From contig ONEC01000024.1 in the NCBI GenBank assembly GCA_900316715.1, positions 1 through 47,603 on the forward strand: 47,603 nucleotides of DNA, read 5' to 3'. Positions 36,044-44,205 of the stretch are shown here, one piece after another. The stretch's first letter is position 1, and each line of letters begins with the position of its first letter. The DNA comes from an uncultured Eubacteriales bacterium. GTDB lineage: Bacteria; Bacillota; Clostridia; Lachnospirales; Lachnospiraceae. Under the pieces are notes generated by a model. It made no database searches and had not been told where the DNA came from. It was given only the letters and a program-made list of their open reading frames with translations. The translations under genes and the position numbers were made by a program.

Positions 36044-36832
36044 ATGTTTAAGCGTAAGGAAGACACGGTGGAGGAGGAGATCCTCTCCATGGTCGAGGAA
36101 GGTCACGAACAGGGCGTCATTAAAGAAGATGAGGCTGAGATGATCTCAAATATCCTGGACTTTAATGATAAAAAAGTAAGGGATATCATGACCAGCAGAA
36201 ACAGAATATTTGCGGTTGAAAAGACCAAGAGGGTAGGAGAATGCCTTCAGGAGTGCCTGCAGAGCGGTTATTCAAGATATCCGGTGTATGAGGGAGATGT
36301 CGATAATATAATCGGAGTTCTTCATCTCAAGGATATGGTGGAAGCTTATCTGAAGAGCAACGTGATCGCGGTTTCTTCTATAATAGACAGTCCTATGTTT
36401 GTTCATCCGACATATGATATCTCAAAGCTGCTTAAGAAGATGCAGAAAGAGAAAACTCATATGGCTATTGTGGTGGATGAATATGGTCAGACCGACGGAC
36501 TGGTCACCCTTGAAGATATAATCGAGGAAATTGTGGGAAATATCCAGGATGAGCATGATAATGAGGAGAAGGAAGCAAGACGTACGCTGGATGACGGCTA
36601 TATCGTAGATGGACTTATCTCCCTGAATGATCTGGAAGATCTGTACGATGATCTGGAATTTCCGGAAAGTGATATTGAAACATTAAACGGATTTATGTTA
36701 TATAAATATGGTCATCTGCCTGAGGATGATCAGCAGAATATCAAGATTGATTATGGAGGCTATACTTTTGAAACCTTAGAAATCAAAGATAGAATTATCC
36801 AATCAGTCAAGATAAAGAAAACGGAGGAATAA
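36044..36832 (+). CDS. CBS-domain protein, CorC/HlyC-like
   Basis: It has two CBS domains ([21 protein letters not shown]...[22 protein letters not shown] and [28 protein letters not shown]) followed by a CorC/HlyC C-terminal domain (about residues 185-262). It lacks the N-terminal DUF21 membrane domain of full transporters. CorC-type proteins are linked to Mg/Co handling; whether this soluble form acts alone or with a membrane partner is unknown. An AGGAG ribosome site precedes the ATG. It ends 4 bp before yebC and is probably in the same operon. Confidence 0.92.
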   Translation: MFKRKEDTVEEEILSMVEEGHEQGVIKEDEAEMISNILDFNDKKVRDIMTSRNRIFAVEKTKRVGECLQECLQSGYSRYPVYEGDVDNIIGVLHLKDMVEAYLKSNVIAVSSIIDSPMFVHPTYDISKLLKKMQKEKTHMAIVVDEYGQTDGLVTLEDIIEEIVGNIQDEHDNEEKEARRTLDDGYIVDGLISLNDLEDLYDDLEFPESDIETLNGFMLYKYGHLPEDDQQNIKIDYGGYTFETLEIKDRIIQSVKIKKTEE

Positions 36833-36836
36833 AATA

Positions 36837-37571
36837 ATGTCAGGACATTCAAAATTTGCAAACATCAGAGCTAAGAAGGAGAAGAACGATGCCGCTAAGG
36901 GTAAGGCATTTACAGTCATCGGACGTGAGATTGCCGTAGCAGTTAAGGAAGGTGGTCCAAATCCGGACAGTAACGCTAAGCTTCGTGATGTAATAGCAAA
37001 GGCAAAGGCAAACAACATGCCTAACGATACTATTGAAAGAGGTATCAAGAAGGCAGCAGGTAACCTCGAGAGCGTAAACTATGTTTACAACACATATGAG
37101 GGATATGGACCTGCAGGAACAGCTATTATCGTAAAGACACTTACAGACAACAAGAACAGAACAGCAGCTAACGTAAGAAGTGCCTTCACAAAGGGCGGCG
37201 GAAATGTAGGAACTACAGGCTGTGTATCATATATGTTTGATGAAAAGGGACAGATCATCATCGATAAGGAAGAATGCGATATGGAAGCAGATGATCTTAT
37301 GATGATCGCACTTGATGCAGGTGCAGAGGATTTCTCAGAGGAAGAGGATTCATTTGAGATCATTACAGCTCCTGATGCATGCTCAACAGTTCGTGAAGAG
37401 CTTGAGAAGCAGGGTATCGCTATGGTATCTGCAGAAGTTACTATGATCCCACAGAACTATGTTACGGTTTCAGATGAAGACGACTTAAAGAAGCTTCAGA
37501 GAATCCTTGATCTTCTTGATGAAGATGATGATGTACAGGATGTTTATACAAACTGTGACAACATTGACTAA
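36837..37571 (+). CDS. YebC/PmpR-family regulatory protein
   Basis: The N-terminus [23 protein letters not shown] and the domain motifs [12 protein letters not shown]-like ([18 protein letters not shown]), [25 protein letters not shown] and [28 protein letters not shown] are typical. YebC proteins are DNA- or ribosome-associated; recent work describes some as translation factors that help at proline stretches. At 244 residues it is the normal length. GGAGG lies 9 bp before the ATG. An 80-bp gap with possible -10-like elements follows before the kinase-like gene. Confidence 0.95.
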   Translation: MSGHSKFANIRAKKEKNDAAKGKAFTVIGREIAVAVKEGGPNPDSNAKLRDVIAKAKANNMPNDTIERGIKKAAGNLESVNYVYNTYEGYGPAGTAIIVKTLTDNKNRTAANVRSAFTKGGGNVGTTGCVSYMFDEKGQIIIDKEECDMEADDLMMIALDAGAEDFSEEEDSFEIITAPDACSTVREELEKQGIAMVSAEVTMIPQNYVTVSDEDDLKKLQRILDLLDEDDDVQDVYTNCDNID

Positions 37572-37650
37572 CAGGTAATTTTAATGTGACCTGAAAGGTA
37601 CAATGTGGTAAAATAGTACTATAATTTGAACAAGAGAAGGGGGACGGCTT

Positions 37651-38217
37651 ATGGATGGAAAGTTTGTGATAACAATAGCAAGACAACATTATACCGGTGG
37701 ACTTAAGATAGGCAAGCTTCTTGCTGAAGAACTCGGTGTTCACTGCTATGACAGTGAGCTGTTCACCCTTGTTTCATCAGATGATGATAAGGAAATCAGG
37801 GCAGCACATGATCAGCGTCTGAAGGGAACAGGACTATATGATGTTTCTGATGAATCAAACATTTTTGATTATCAGTCTCAGATTATCAGAGATATAGCTG
37901 ACAGAGAGTCCTGCATCATAGTAGGAAGATGTTCAAACTTTATTCTTAGAGACAGACCGGATACCATCAGTGTATTTATTCATGCGCCGGAGAAGTTCCG
38001 CATAAAGAGAGCTTCTTCAGTTCATTATATGTCTGATGCTGAGCTTGCTGCTTATCTTAAGAAGGCTGATGATAAGAAGGCAGAGTATTATGAGTATCAT
38101 ACAGGCTATAAGTGGTATGATGTTACACAATATGATCTTTCCGTGGATTGCGAGAAGTTCGGTATCCGCGGATGCGTAGATTACATCAAAAAGTACACGG
38201 AGATGAGATTTTCATAG
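37651..38217 (+). CDS. Cytidylate-kinase-like protein
   Basis: The fold and motifs match the cytidylate-kinase-like family (short, 188 residues): VITIARQHYTGGLKIGKLLAEELG at the N-terminus, IIVGRCSNFILRD, VFIHAPEKFRIKRA, and YHTGYKWYDVTQYDLSVDC. The P-loop is altered: the usual REYGSGG is RQHYTGG, with the Gly-Ser pair changed. Many members of this family lie outside the true Cmk group and have unknown substrates. AAGGGGG lies before the ATG. glgA follows 18 bp later. Real kinase activity is uncertain. Confidence 0.85.
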   Translation: MDGKFVITIARQHYTGGLKIGKLLAEELGVHCYDSELFTLVSSDDDKEIRAAHDQRLKGTGLYDVSDESNIFDYQSQIIRDIADRESCIIVGRCSNFILRDRPDTISVFIHAPEKFRIKRASSVHYMSDAELAAYLKKADDKKAEYYEYHTGYKWYDVTQYDLSVDCEKFGIRGCVDYIKKYTEMRFS

Positions 38218-38235
38218 ATTGGGAGGCTTGAGCCT

Positions 38236-39672
38236 ATGAAGAAGATTGCTTATATTGCTTCTGAGTGTGTACCGTTTATTAAGACAGGCGGTCTTGCGGA
38301 TGTTGTAGGAACACTGCCAAAGAAGTTTGACAGAACCAAGTATGATGTAAGGATCATCATGCCGAATTATATGTGCCTGCCTGCTAAGTTTAAGAATAAT
38401 ATGAAGTATATAACGCATTTCCATATGGACATCGGCTGGAAACAGCAGTATGTAGGCGTTATGTATATGGAATACGAAGGTGTTCCTGTATACTTTATAG
38501 ATAATGAGTATTATTTTAATGGTTTCAATATTTACGGTGATGTTAAGTGGGATATAGAGAAGTTCTGCTATTTCTGTAAAGCAGCCCTTTCAATACTCCC
38601 TGGTATCGGCTTTAAGCCTGATATCGTGCATTGCCATGACTGGCAGTCCGGATTGGTTCCTGTATATCTTAAGACCATGTTTGCCAGCAATCCGTTCTAT
38701 CAGGGCATCAAGTCGGTTATGACTATCCATAACCTTCAGTTCCAGGGACGCTGGGATATAAAGACTGTTCAGGAATATTCGGGACTTCCAAGTGATCTTT
38801 TCACGCCTGATAAGCTGGAAATGCATAAAGACGCAAGCATGCTTAAGGGTGGTCTTGTGTATGCTGATAAGATCACAACGGTTTCAAATACCTATGCTCA
38901 TGAGATTCAGACTCCATATTATGGAGAAGGACTTGACGGCCTGCTTCAGGCCCGCTGGCAGTCTCTCTGGGGCATTGTAAATGGTATCGACTATGATACC
39001 TATAATCCGAAGACAGATTCGGCTCTTGAAGCAAAATACGATCTCAGGACATTTAAGAAGAACAGGCTGAAGAACAAGCTTGCACTTCAGAGAAAGCTGG
39101 GACTTCCTGAAGATCCAAATGCATACCTTATGGGTATTGTATCCAGACTTACTGATCAGAAGGGTCTTGATATAATCGACAGGGCTATGAATGATATAAT
39201 GACTGACGGTACTCAGCTGGTTGTGCTTGGTACAGGCGACAGACGCTATGAAGATATGTTCAGATACTATCAGGGCATCCATCCTGCTAAGCTTTCTGCA
39301 AACATTTACTTCAGTGATGAACTGTCACATCAGATATATGGTGGCTGCGACAGTATACTTGTTCCATCACGTTTTGAGCCTTGCGGCCTTACACAGCTTA
39401 TGGCTCTCAGATATGGAGCACTGCCTATAGTCCGTGAGACAGGTGGTCTTAAGGATACAGTCATTCCATATAATGAGTTTGAAGGTACAGGTACAGGCTT
39501 CTCATTCATGAACTATGATTCAAGAGACCTGCTCAATACCATCAATTATTCAAAGAGAGTCTTCTTTGATGATAAGGAAGCATGGGCTGCTATGCAGAAG
39601 AGAGCTATGCAGCAGGATTACAGCTGGGATACTTCAGCTAAGATATATGAGCAGCTTTACGAAGAGCTGTAG
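38236..39672 (+). CDS. glgA: Glycogen synthase
   Basis: This ADP-glucose-dependent GT5 glucosyltransferase builds the alpha-1,4 glycogen chain. Motifs are the substrate-binding KTGGLADVVGTLPK, HCHDWQSGLVPVYL, TIHNLQFQGRW, and the C-terminal EPCGLTQLMALRYGALPIVRETGGLKDTV (the E-x7-E motif). The 478-residue length is right. The ribosome site GGGAGG lies inside a small GAGGCTTGAGCCT hairpin just before the ATG. No other glycogen genes (glgC, glgB, glgP) are adjacent. A terminator lies ~30 bp after the stop. Confidence 0.97.
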   Translation: MKKIAYIASECVPFIKTGGLADVVGTLPKKFDRTKYDVRIIMPNYMCLPAKFKNNMKYITHFHMDIGWKQQYVGVMYMEYEGVPVYFIDNEYYFNGFNIYGDVKWDIEKFCYFCKAALSILPGIGFKPDIVHCHDWQSGLVPVYLKTMFASNPFYQGIKSVMTIHNLQFQGRWDIKTVQEYSGLPSDLFTPDKLEMHKDASMLKGGLVYADKITTVSNTYAHEIQTPYYGEGLDGLLQARWQSLWGIVNGIDYDTYNPKTDSALEAKYDLRTFKKNRLKNKLALQRKLGLPEDPNAYLMGIVSRLTDQKGLDIIDRAMNDIMTDGTQLVVLGTGDRRYEDMFRYYQGIHPAKLSANIYFSDELSHQIYGGCDSILVPSRFEPCGLTQLMALRYGALPIVRETGGLKDTVIPYNEFEGTGTGFSFMNYDSRDLLNTINYSKRVFFDDKEAWAAMQKRAMQQDYSWDTSAKIYEQLYEEL

Positions 39673-39697
39673 ATACTAATAGTTAATTAAATGATCA

Positions 39698-39730
39698 AAA
39701 CCCCCGGCAGATTTTTGTCGGGGGTTTATA
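39698..39730 (+). terminator. Terminator after glgA
   Basis: AAACCCCCG (39698-39706) pairs with CGGGGGTTT (39719-39727). A T-rich loop and T-rich right end fit an intrinsic terminator, and the A run on the left makes it possibly bidirectional. Confidence 0.85.
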
Positions 39731-39744
39731 TTAGGAATAGAATT

Positions 39745-40440
39745 ATGGCATTTGATGGATATACGATAAGTGGAATAGTTAAGGAACTCAGAAGAAGGGC
39801 CATTGGTGGAAGAATCAATAAGATTCAGCAGACTGAGGCAGATGAGATAGACCTTGTTATAAAGAATGGAAAGGAAAACAATCTCAAGCTGATGATATCA
39901 GTAAATCCGAGTCTTCCCCTGGTTTATCTGACGGACAGCTTTAAACCGGCTCCTATGACTGCTCCAAACTTCTGTATGCTTTTGAGAAAGCATATTGGAA
40001 GCGGAAGAGTTGTGGACATTGTTCAGCCGGGTTTTGACAGAATAATTGACTTCTTGTTTGAACATCTGGATGAAATGGGTGATGTGAGACAGAAGCATCT
40101 TATAGTTGAGCTGATGGGAAGACACAGCAATATTATCTTTACTGATGAAGCAGGAAGAATACTTGATTCCATAAAGAGAGTACCTCTTGATGTGAGCAGC
40201 GTACGTCAGGTTCTTCCGGGAATGCAGTATGAAACACCTAAGGCTGAGGGAAAGGTTGATCCGAGAGAAATCACAAAAGAGGATTATACCGGGCGCCTTC
40301 TTGGCGTGTCAGGAAATATCGCTAAGGTTATCAGCAGTGGCCTTAATGGTATTGCCTATGTCACTGCTAATGAAATCTGTGAGAGAGCAGGAGTTGACGG
40401 CGGCTCAAGTACTGCAGAGCTGACAGAGGATACCGTTTAA
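39745..40440 (+). CDS. rqcH: RqcH/NFACT N-terminal part (gene split)
   Basis: RqcH binds stalled 50S-peptidyl-tRNA and adds C-terminal alanine tails for degradation. This ORF covers the NFACT-N half: MAFDGYTISGIVKEL, FCMLLRKHI, GFDRIIDF with Asp98-Arg99, and IVELMGRHSNII with Glu122, matching the conserved DR and E-M motifs of the family. It stops at TAA 40438-40440 after AGVDGGSSTAEL. In B. subtilis and clostridial RqcH about 45 more residues lie before the coiled coil; they are missing here. The C-terminal half follows in another frame one base later. The start has AGGA upstream, just after the glgA terminator. Confidence 0.85.
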   Translation: MAFDGYTISGIVKELRRRAIGGRINKIQQTEADEIDLVIKNGKENNLKLMISVNPSLPLVYLTDSFKPAPMTAPNFCMLLRKHIGSGRVVDIVQPGFDRIIDFLFEHLDEMGDVRQKHLIVELMGRHSNIIFTDEAGRILDSIKRVPLDVSSVRQVLPGMQYETPKAEGKVDPREITKEDYTGRLLGVSGNIAKVISSGLNGIAYVTANEICERAGVDGGSSTAELTEDTV

Positions 40441-40441
40441 A

Positions 40442-41443
40442 GTGTACAGTAATCTGGACAAGGTGAGCTGTGAGTCGGTTTCAGATATGCTGCGCCGATT
40501 CTATCAGATGAAGAATGACAGAGTGCGTGTAAACCAGAAGACGTCGGAGCTGAGACATATAGTTGGTACAGCTATTGAGCGTACGGCGAAGAAACTGGAT
40601 CTGCAGAGAAATCAGATGAAGGATACAGAGGATAAGGATAAGTTCAAGGTCTACGGTGAACTGCTTAATACCTATGGATATTCTCTTGAGCCGGGAGCCA
40701 GAGAACTTAAGTGCATGAACTATTATGATGATACTGAGGTTACTATTCCGATTCCTGAGGGCTGTGACGCGAGAGAAGCTAGCCAGAAGTATTTCGATAA
40801 GTATAATAAGAAGAAGAGAACAGCAGCGGCGCTGGAAGAACAGCTGGTGGAGTCAGAGACTGAACTGGAGTATCTGAAGAGTGTACAGCTGTCGTTGGAA
40901 ATCGCTGCTGATGAGAATGATATAAGAGAGATAAGAAGAGAACTGATCGATTCGGGATTCCTCAGAGGAAGTGCTGCAGAGAGAGTGAAGAATAGTGGCA
41001 GAAACGGTTTCGGGAAAAACGGTAAGAATGGAAAAGCCGGCGCCAAGGGCGTGAGAAATACCGAAAAGGGTAAGCCGCTTCACTATATCTCTTCCGATGG
41101 CTATGACATTTTTGTTGGAAAGAATAATACGCAGAACGATGAACTGACCTTCCATATTGCTTCTGCAAATGATATGTGGTTCCATGCCAAGAAGGCACCG
41201 GGCTCCCATGTTATCGTGAGAAGAAATCGTGATGAGGAGCTTCCGGATGCTACCTATCTCGAAGCAGCCCGTCTTGCGGCATATTACTCATCTGTGGAGA
41301 GTGATAAGGTGGAGATAGATTATACGGAAAGAAAGAATCTTAAGAAGCCGCCGGCAGCAAATCCGGGATATGTTATCTATCATACGAATTATTCGATGAT
41401 GGCAGAAAAGAATATCTCGAATATAAAAGAGGCAGAAAACTAA
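40442..41443 (+). CDS. rqcH: RqcH/NFACT C-terminal part (coiled coil and NFACT-R)
   Basis: The second piece opens with GTG at 40442, one base after the stop of the first, and reads SVSDMLRRFYQMKNDRVRV, the coiled coil (to ~220), KVYGELLNTYGYSLEPG, then the NFACT-R domain (HYISSDGYDIFVGKNNTQNDELTFHIASANDMWFHAKKAPGSHVIV) and the basic end. GAGG at 40426-40429 could serve re-initiation. The two pieces together lack ~45 residues of the full protein. Whether two peptides associate, a frameshift restores one, or the gene is damaged is open. The identity of both parts is firm. Confidence 0.85.
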   Translation: MYSNLDKVSCESVSDMLRRFYQMKNDRVRVNQKTSELRHIVGTAIERTAKKLDLQRNQMKDTEDKDKFKVYGELLNTYGYSLEPGARELKCMNYYDDTEVTIPIPEGCDAREASQKYFDKYNKKKRTAAALEEQLVESETELEYLKSVQLSLEIAADENDIREIRRELIDSGFLRGSAAERVKNSGRNGFGKNGKNGKAGAKGVRNTEKGKPLHYISSDGYDIFVGKNNTQNDELTFHIASANDMWFHAKKAPGSHVIVRRNRDEELPDATYLEAARLAAYYSSVESDKVEIDYTERKNLKKPPAANPGYVIYHTNYSMMAEKNISNIKEAEN

Positions 41444-41495
41444 AAATGCTGCATGTTTCAGTGACTTATAAATTAAAAGATTATTTGGAGATGAC

Positions 41496-42005
41496 ATGAT
41501 AAATATAGTACTTCATGAACCGGAAATACCATATAATACAGGAAATATAGGAAGAACCTGTGAGCTGACAGGAGCAAGACTCCATCTTATTAGACCCTTT
41601 GGATTTATTCTGAATGATAAGATGATACGCCGGGCGGGGATGGACTACTGGGAAAGAGTAGATGTGGTTGAACATGATTCCACAGAGGACTTCTACAGAT
41701 ACTTTGAAGAACAGAGAAAACTGGCAGAGAGTGCAGCGGGTGAAGGAGATGGAAGACTTCCAAGAATTCTCTACGCAACCACTAAAGCGGCGCATAGACA
41801 TACGGATGTAACCTACCATGATGGTGATTATATAATGTTCGGAAAAGAGAGTGCGGGAATTCCGGAAGAGATACTATTTAAACATCCGGATGATTGTATA
41901 AGGATACCCATGAGGGATGAAGGAAGATCTCTTAACCTTTCAAACAGTGCTGCTATTATACTTTACGAAGCTCTTCGCCAGATAGATTATCCGGATCTGA
42001 GATGA
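41496..42005 (+). CDS. trmL: tRNA (cytidine(34)-2'-O)-methyltransferase
   Basis: This SPOUT methyltransferase modifies the wobble base of tRNA-Leu. Motifs: MINIVLHEPEIPYNTGNIGRTCELTGARLHLIRPFGF, YWERVDV, IMFGKESAGIPEEIL and the knot-forming RIPMRDEGRSLNLSNSAAIILYEALRQ. At 169 residues it is the usual length. GGAG lies ~6 bp before the ATG. It is 52 bp after the rqcH C-terminal ORF and is followed by a ~300-bp non-coding region with the riboswitch. Confidence 0.95.
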   Translation: MINIVLHEPEIPYNTGNIGRTCELTGARLHLIRPFGFILNDKMIRRAGMDYWERVDVVEHDSTEDFYRYFEEQRKLAESAAGEGDGRLPRILYATTKAAHRHTDVTYHDGDYIMFGKESAGIPEEILFKHPDDCIRIPMRDEGRSLNLSNSAAIILYEALRQIDYPDLR

Positions 42006-42042
42006 TTCTCCGGAGGTTGATTAAGATCGAAAATTAGTACAC

Positions 42043-42070
42043 AAAATTATCATAAATAAGGGATAATTTT
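42043..42070. repeat. AT-rich inverted repeat before the riboswitch promoter
   Basis: AAAATTATC (42043-42051) pairs with GATAATTTT (42062-42070), a 9-bp stem. It sits 3 bp upstream of the -35 box. It may be the trmL terminator (T-run inside the right arm) or an operator. Confidence 0.55.
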
Positions 42071-42072
42071 GG

Positions 42073-42101
42073 TTGACAGTGTTCGGATAATCGATTACAA
42101 T
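42073..42101 (+). promoter_or_regulatory. Promoter of the riboswitch-pilin unit
   Basis: Consensus TTGACA (42073-42078), a 17-bp spacer and TACAAT (42096-42101) lie ~30 bp before the aptamer. Confidence 0.85.
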
Positions 42102-42129
42102 AAATACATAGTTAACGAGAATTAAATAT

Positions 42130-42205
42130 TTAGGCAAAGCAGTGGAAACGCTGTGACGCAAAGCTATAGGACCTTTAATATGGTAGCCAGTTGCATTATA
42201 AGAGT
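42130..42205 (+). ncRNA. Cyclic di-GMP-I (GEMM-I) riboswitch
   Basis: The aptamer signature is clear: GGCAAAGC (42133-42140), a P2 stem with a GAAA tetraloop, GACGCAAAGC (42154-42163), GGACCT, and GGTAGCCAG (42182-42190). These are the conserved features of the GEMM-I class. By alignment to the V. cholerae Vc2 aptamer, the base equivalent to G20 appears to be G (42133), which favours c-di-GMP over cGAMP (tentative). It lies between a promoter and an intrinsic terminator and precedes a prepilin gene, so it probably controls pilin expression by transcription termination. The switching direction cannot be told. Confidence 0.92.
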
Positions 42206-42210
42206 ATACA

Positions 42211-42246
42211 AGGTGCTTTGTCTAACACTAGACAAGCACCTTTTTG
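42211..42246 (+). terminator. Expression-platform terminator of the riboswitch
   Basis: AGGTGCTTTGTCT (42211-42223) pairs with AGACAAGCACCT (around 42230-42241) with one bulged base, followed by TTTTG. It lies directly after the aptamer and 65 bp before the pilin start. Confidence 0.88.
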
Positions 42247-42311
42247 TTTATTTTTCGATGGCTTAATTGGCACCATACAGATTCAAATATATACGTCTGC
42301 GGGGTGATTAT

Positions 42312-43067
42312 ATGAAGGGGAAAATGATCAATAACAAAAATATAGGTTTCTCTCTGGTAGAGCTTATCATAGTAATAGCTATTATGGCTGTTCTTGCAGC
42401 TGCGATTGCGCCTGCACTTATCAGATATATCGATAAGTCAAGAAAAGAAGTTGATGTTCAGAATGCACAGATGCTTTATGAAGCTGCTAACCTTGCGGCA
42501 GCAACTTCCGATGAGGATGCAGCATATGGCTGGGCTGTTATCGCTGAGCAGAATGATAGAACATCCGGAAGAACTGATGTTACTTATGACGGACATCAGG
42601 CAAGGAGCGGCGGAGACGGAACTTATTCTATAAGACTTGTTGCTTGGTGCCGTGGAGTAAGACATGATGGAAACTATGGAGGAGCATGGGAGAATTCCCT
42701 CTTTAAGGCTGCCATGGATGGAAGAAGTGGAGCTGCTGCTGCACAGAGAGCATATACAGATGAATTCCTGATGAATCTTAATCAGGACAGAGCCACAGGT
42801 GGTTATGATAATGGTAACAGAACCTATGACGGTGAGGATAACGGATATGTATATCTGAAGTGTAAGAAGTTTTCAAAGCTTGAAGCTCCTTCGTCACAGA
42901 CAAATACATCTCTTTACAACGGAAATATTTCACCTGAGTGCTGGTGTGTCTACAGAAGAGATGATACCGGAGCACCTGAAATATGGGTAGGATATAAGAT
43001 TTCCGGACAGCCTGTAAAGCCTCTTTACAGACTTCATCCGAATCCTTGTCCTGAATATGCAAACTAG
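42312..43067 (+). CDS. Type IV prepilin-like protein
   Basis: The protein has a class III signal: a short basic leader, Gly then Phe at the cleavage site (NIG/FSLVEL), Glu at mature position 5, and a ~20-residue hydrophobic helix (IIVIAIMAVLAAAIAPALI). The rest (~210 residues) is a polar head with many Gly, Asn, Asp and Tyr, and I do not recognise its fold. At 251 residues it is large for a major pilin, so it may be a minor pilin or pseudopilin. GGGGTG lies ~6 bp before the ATG at 42312. It is a single gene under a c-di-GMP riboswitch with no pilus assembly genes nearby, so it must use machinery encoded elsewhere. Confidence 0.9.
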   Translation: MKGKMINNKNIGFSLVELIIVIAIMAVLAAAIAPALIRYIDKSRKEVDVQNAQMLYEAANLAAATSDEDAAYGWAVIAEQNDRTSGRTDVTYDGHQARSGGDGTYSIRLVAWCRGVRHDGNYGGAWENSLFKAAMDGRSGAAAAQRAYTDEFLMNLNQDRATGGYDNGNRTYDGEDNGYVYLKCKKFSKLEAPSSQTNTSLYNGNISPECWCVYRRDDTGAPEIWVGYKISGQPVKPLYRLHPNPCPEYAN

Positions 43068-43133
43068 CGAACTAACAAACTAAGGATATTTCAATCCGTT
43101 TATATAAAGTTAATTCAATCTTCTAACCAAGGA

Positions 43134-43156
43134 ACAGCAGCTTCGGCTGCTGTTTT
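43134..43156 (+). terminator. Terminator of the pilin gene
   Basis: ACAGCAGC (43134-43141), loop TTCG (a stable tetraloop) and GCTGCTGT (43146-43153) are followed by TTT. Confidence 0.9.
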
Positions 43157-43180
43157 GCTGTGGAAGGAGGGAGCAGCAGA

Positions 43181-43246
43181 GTGGACAGATTTTCACTACT
43201 TGAATTACAATCTAAAATATATTACAATAAGCTGTACGCGTTCTGA
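43181..43246 (+). CDS. Possible small ORF (21 codons) with a strong ribosome site
   Basis: A GTG at 43181 opens 21 codons (MDRFSLLELQSKIYY...) after GAAGGAGGGA (43164-43173) at ~8-10 bp. The ribosome site is unusually strong for a non-coding gap. However, the start is GTG, the frame is short, no promoter lies between the pilin terminator and it, and a promoter for yicC (43200-43228) overlaps it. It could be chance. Confidence 0.2.
   Translation: MDRFSLLELQSKIYYNKLYAF
43200..43228 (+). promoter_or_regulatory. Promoter of the yicC-gmk-rpoZ operon
   Basis: TTGAAT (43200-43205), a 17-bp spacer and TACAAT (43223-43228) lie ~80 bp before yicC. Confidence 0.7.
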
Positions 43247-43306
43247 TAGACATTATGTAAGAATAAGAAACGCGAACGGGAAAAGTATAAGTTAGGGGAT
43301 TACAAA

Positions 43307-44182
43307 ATGGTATGTAGTATGACAGGCTTCGGAAGAGGCGAGTATCTGGATGATGAGAAGAAGATCATCATAGAGATTAAGTCAGTTAATCACAGATACT
43401 GTGATATCAATGTAAAGCTTCCGCGTACCATCAGCAGATTTGAGCCGGAGATCAGAAAGAGACTGAAGCTCTATGCTGAACGTGGAAAGATAGATGTATT
43501 TATCACCTATCAGAATTTAAAGACCAGTGAAACAGTAAAGTACAATAAGGAAATAGCCGGCGAGTATATGAATTATCTGAAGCAGATCGGTGAAGACTTC
43601 GGACTGGAGGAGGATATCAAACCTACAGTTCTTGCAAGATTCCCTGATGTTTTCTCGCTTGAGGAAAACTACAGTGCTGAGGATGAAGAGTATGCTGATA
43701 TCCAGAAGGTTCTGGATGAGGCAGGAAAGATGTTCCTTGAATCAAGACAGAAGGAAGGCGAGAATCTTGCCAAGGATCTTCTTGATAAGATGGACGAGAT
43801 AGAAACTCTTGTTAACAGAATCGAGAGTATGGCTCCTCAGATTATAGAGGAATATAGAGAGAAGCTTACAGCTAAGGTTCAGGATATTCTGGAAAACAGA
43901 GATATTGAGGAAGCCCGCATAGTACAGGAAGTAGTTATCTATGCAGACAGAGTTGCTGTAGATGAGGAGCTTGTAAGACTTCACAGCCATATCCAGGCAG
44001 TAAGAGATATTCTTTCTGAGGATAAGGCGGTCGGAAGAAAACTTGACTTCATAGTTCAGGAGATGAACCGTGAAGCCAATACAACACTTTCGAAGTCTGA
44101 TACAAAGGAAGTTACCGATATCGGTATCGACCTTAAGACATTAATTGAAAAAGTTAGAGAACAGGTTCAAAACCTTGAGTAA
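43307..44182 (+). CDS. yicC: YicC family endoribonuclease-like protein
   Basis: The N-terminus has MTGFGRGEY and the NHRYCDINVKLPR motif, and the C-terminus has GRKLDFIVQEMNREANTTLSKS, the family signature. YicC has been described as an RNase or RNase regulator in other bacteria. At 291 residues it is full length. It precedes gmk and rpoZ, the classical order in Firmicutes, although remA (a DUF370 gene), often between yicC and gmk, is missing. The ATG is preceded by AGGGGA. Confidence 0.94.
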   Translation: MVCSMTGFGRGEYLDDEKKIIIEIKSVNHRYCDINVKLPRTISRFEPEIRKRLKLYAERGKIDVFITYQNLKTSETVKYNKEIAGEYMNYLKQIGEDFGLEEDIKPTVLARFPDVFSLEENYSAEDEEYADIQKVLDEAGKMFLESRQKEGENLAKDLLDKMDEIETLVNRIESMAPQIIEEYREKLTAKVQDILENRDIEEARIVQEVVIYADRVAVDEELVRLHSHIQAVRDILSEDKAVGRKLDFIVQEMNREANTTLSKSDTKEVTDIGIDLKTLIEKVREQVQNLE

Positions 44183-44205
44183 TTGTGAAGGGAGGCCGGA
44201 TGCAT

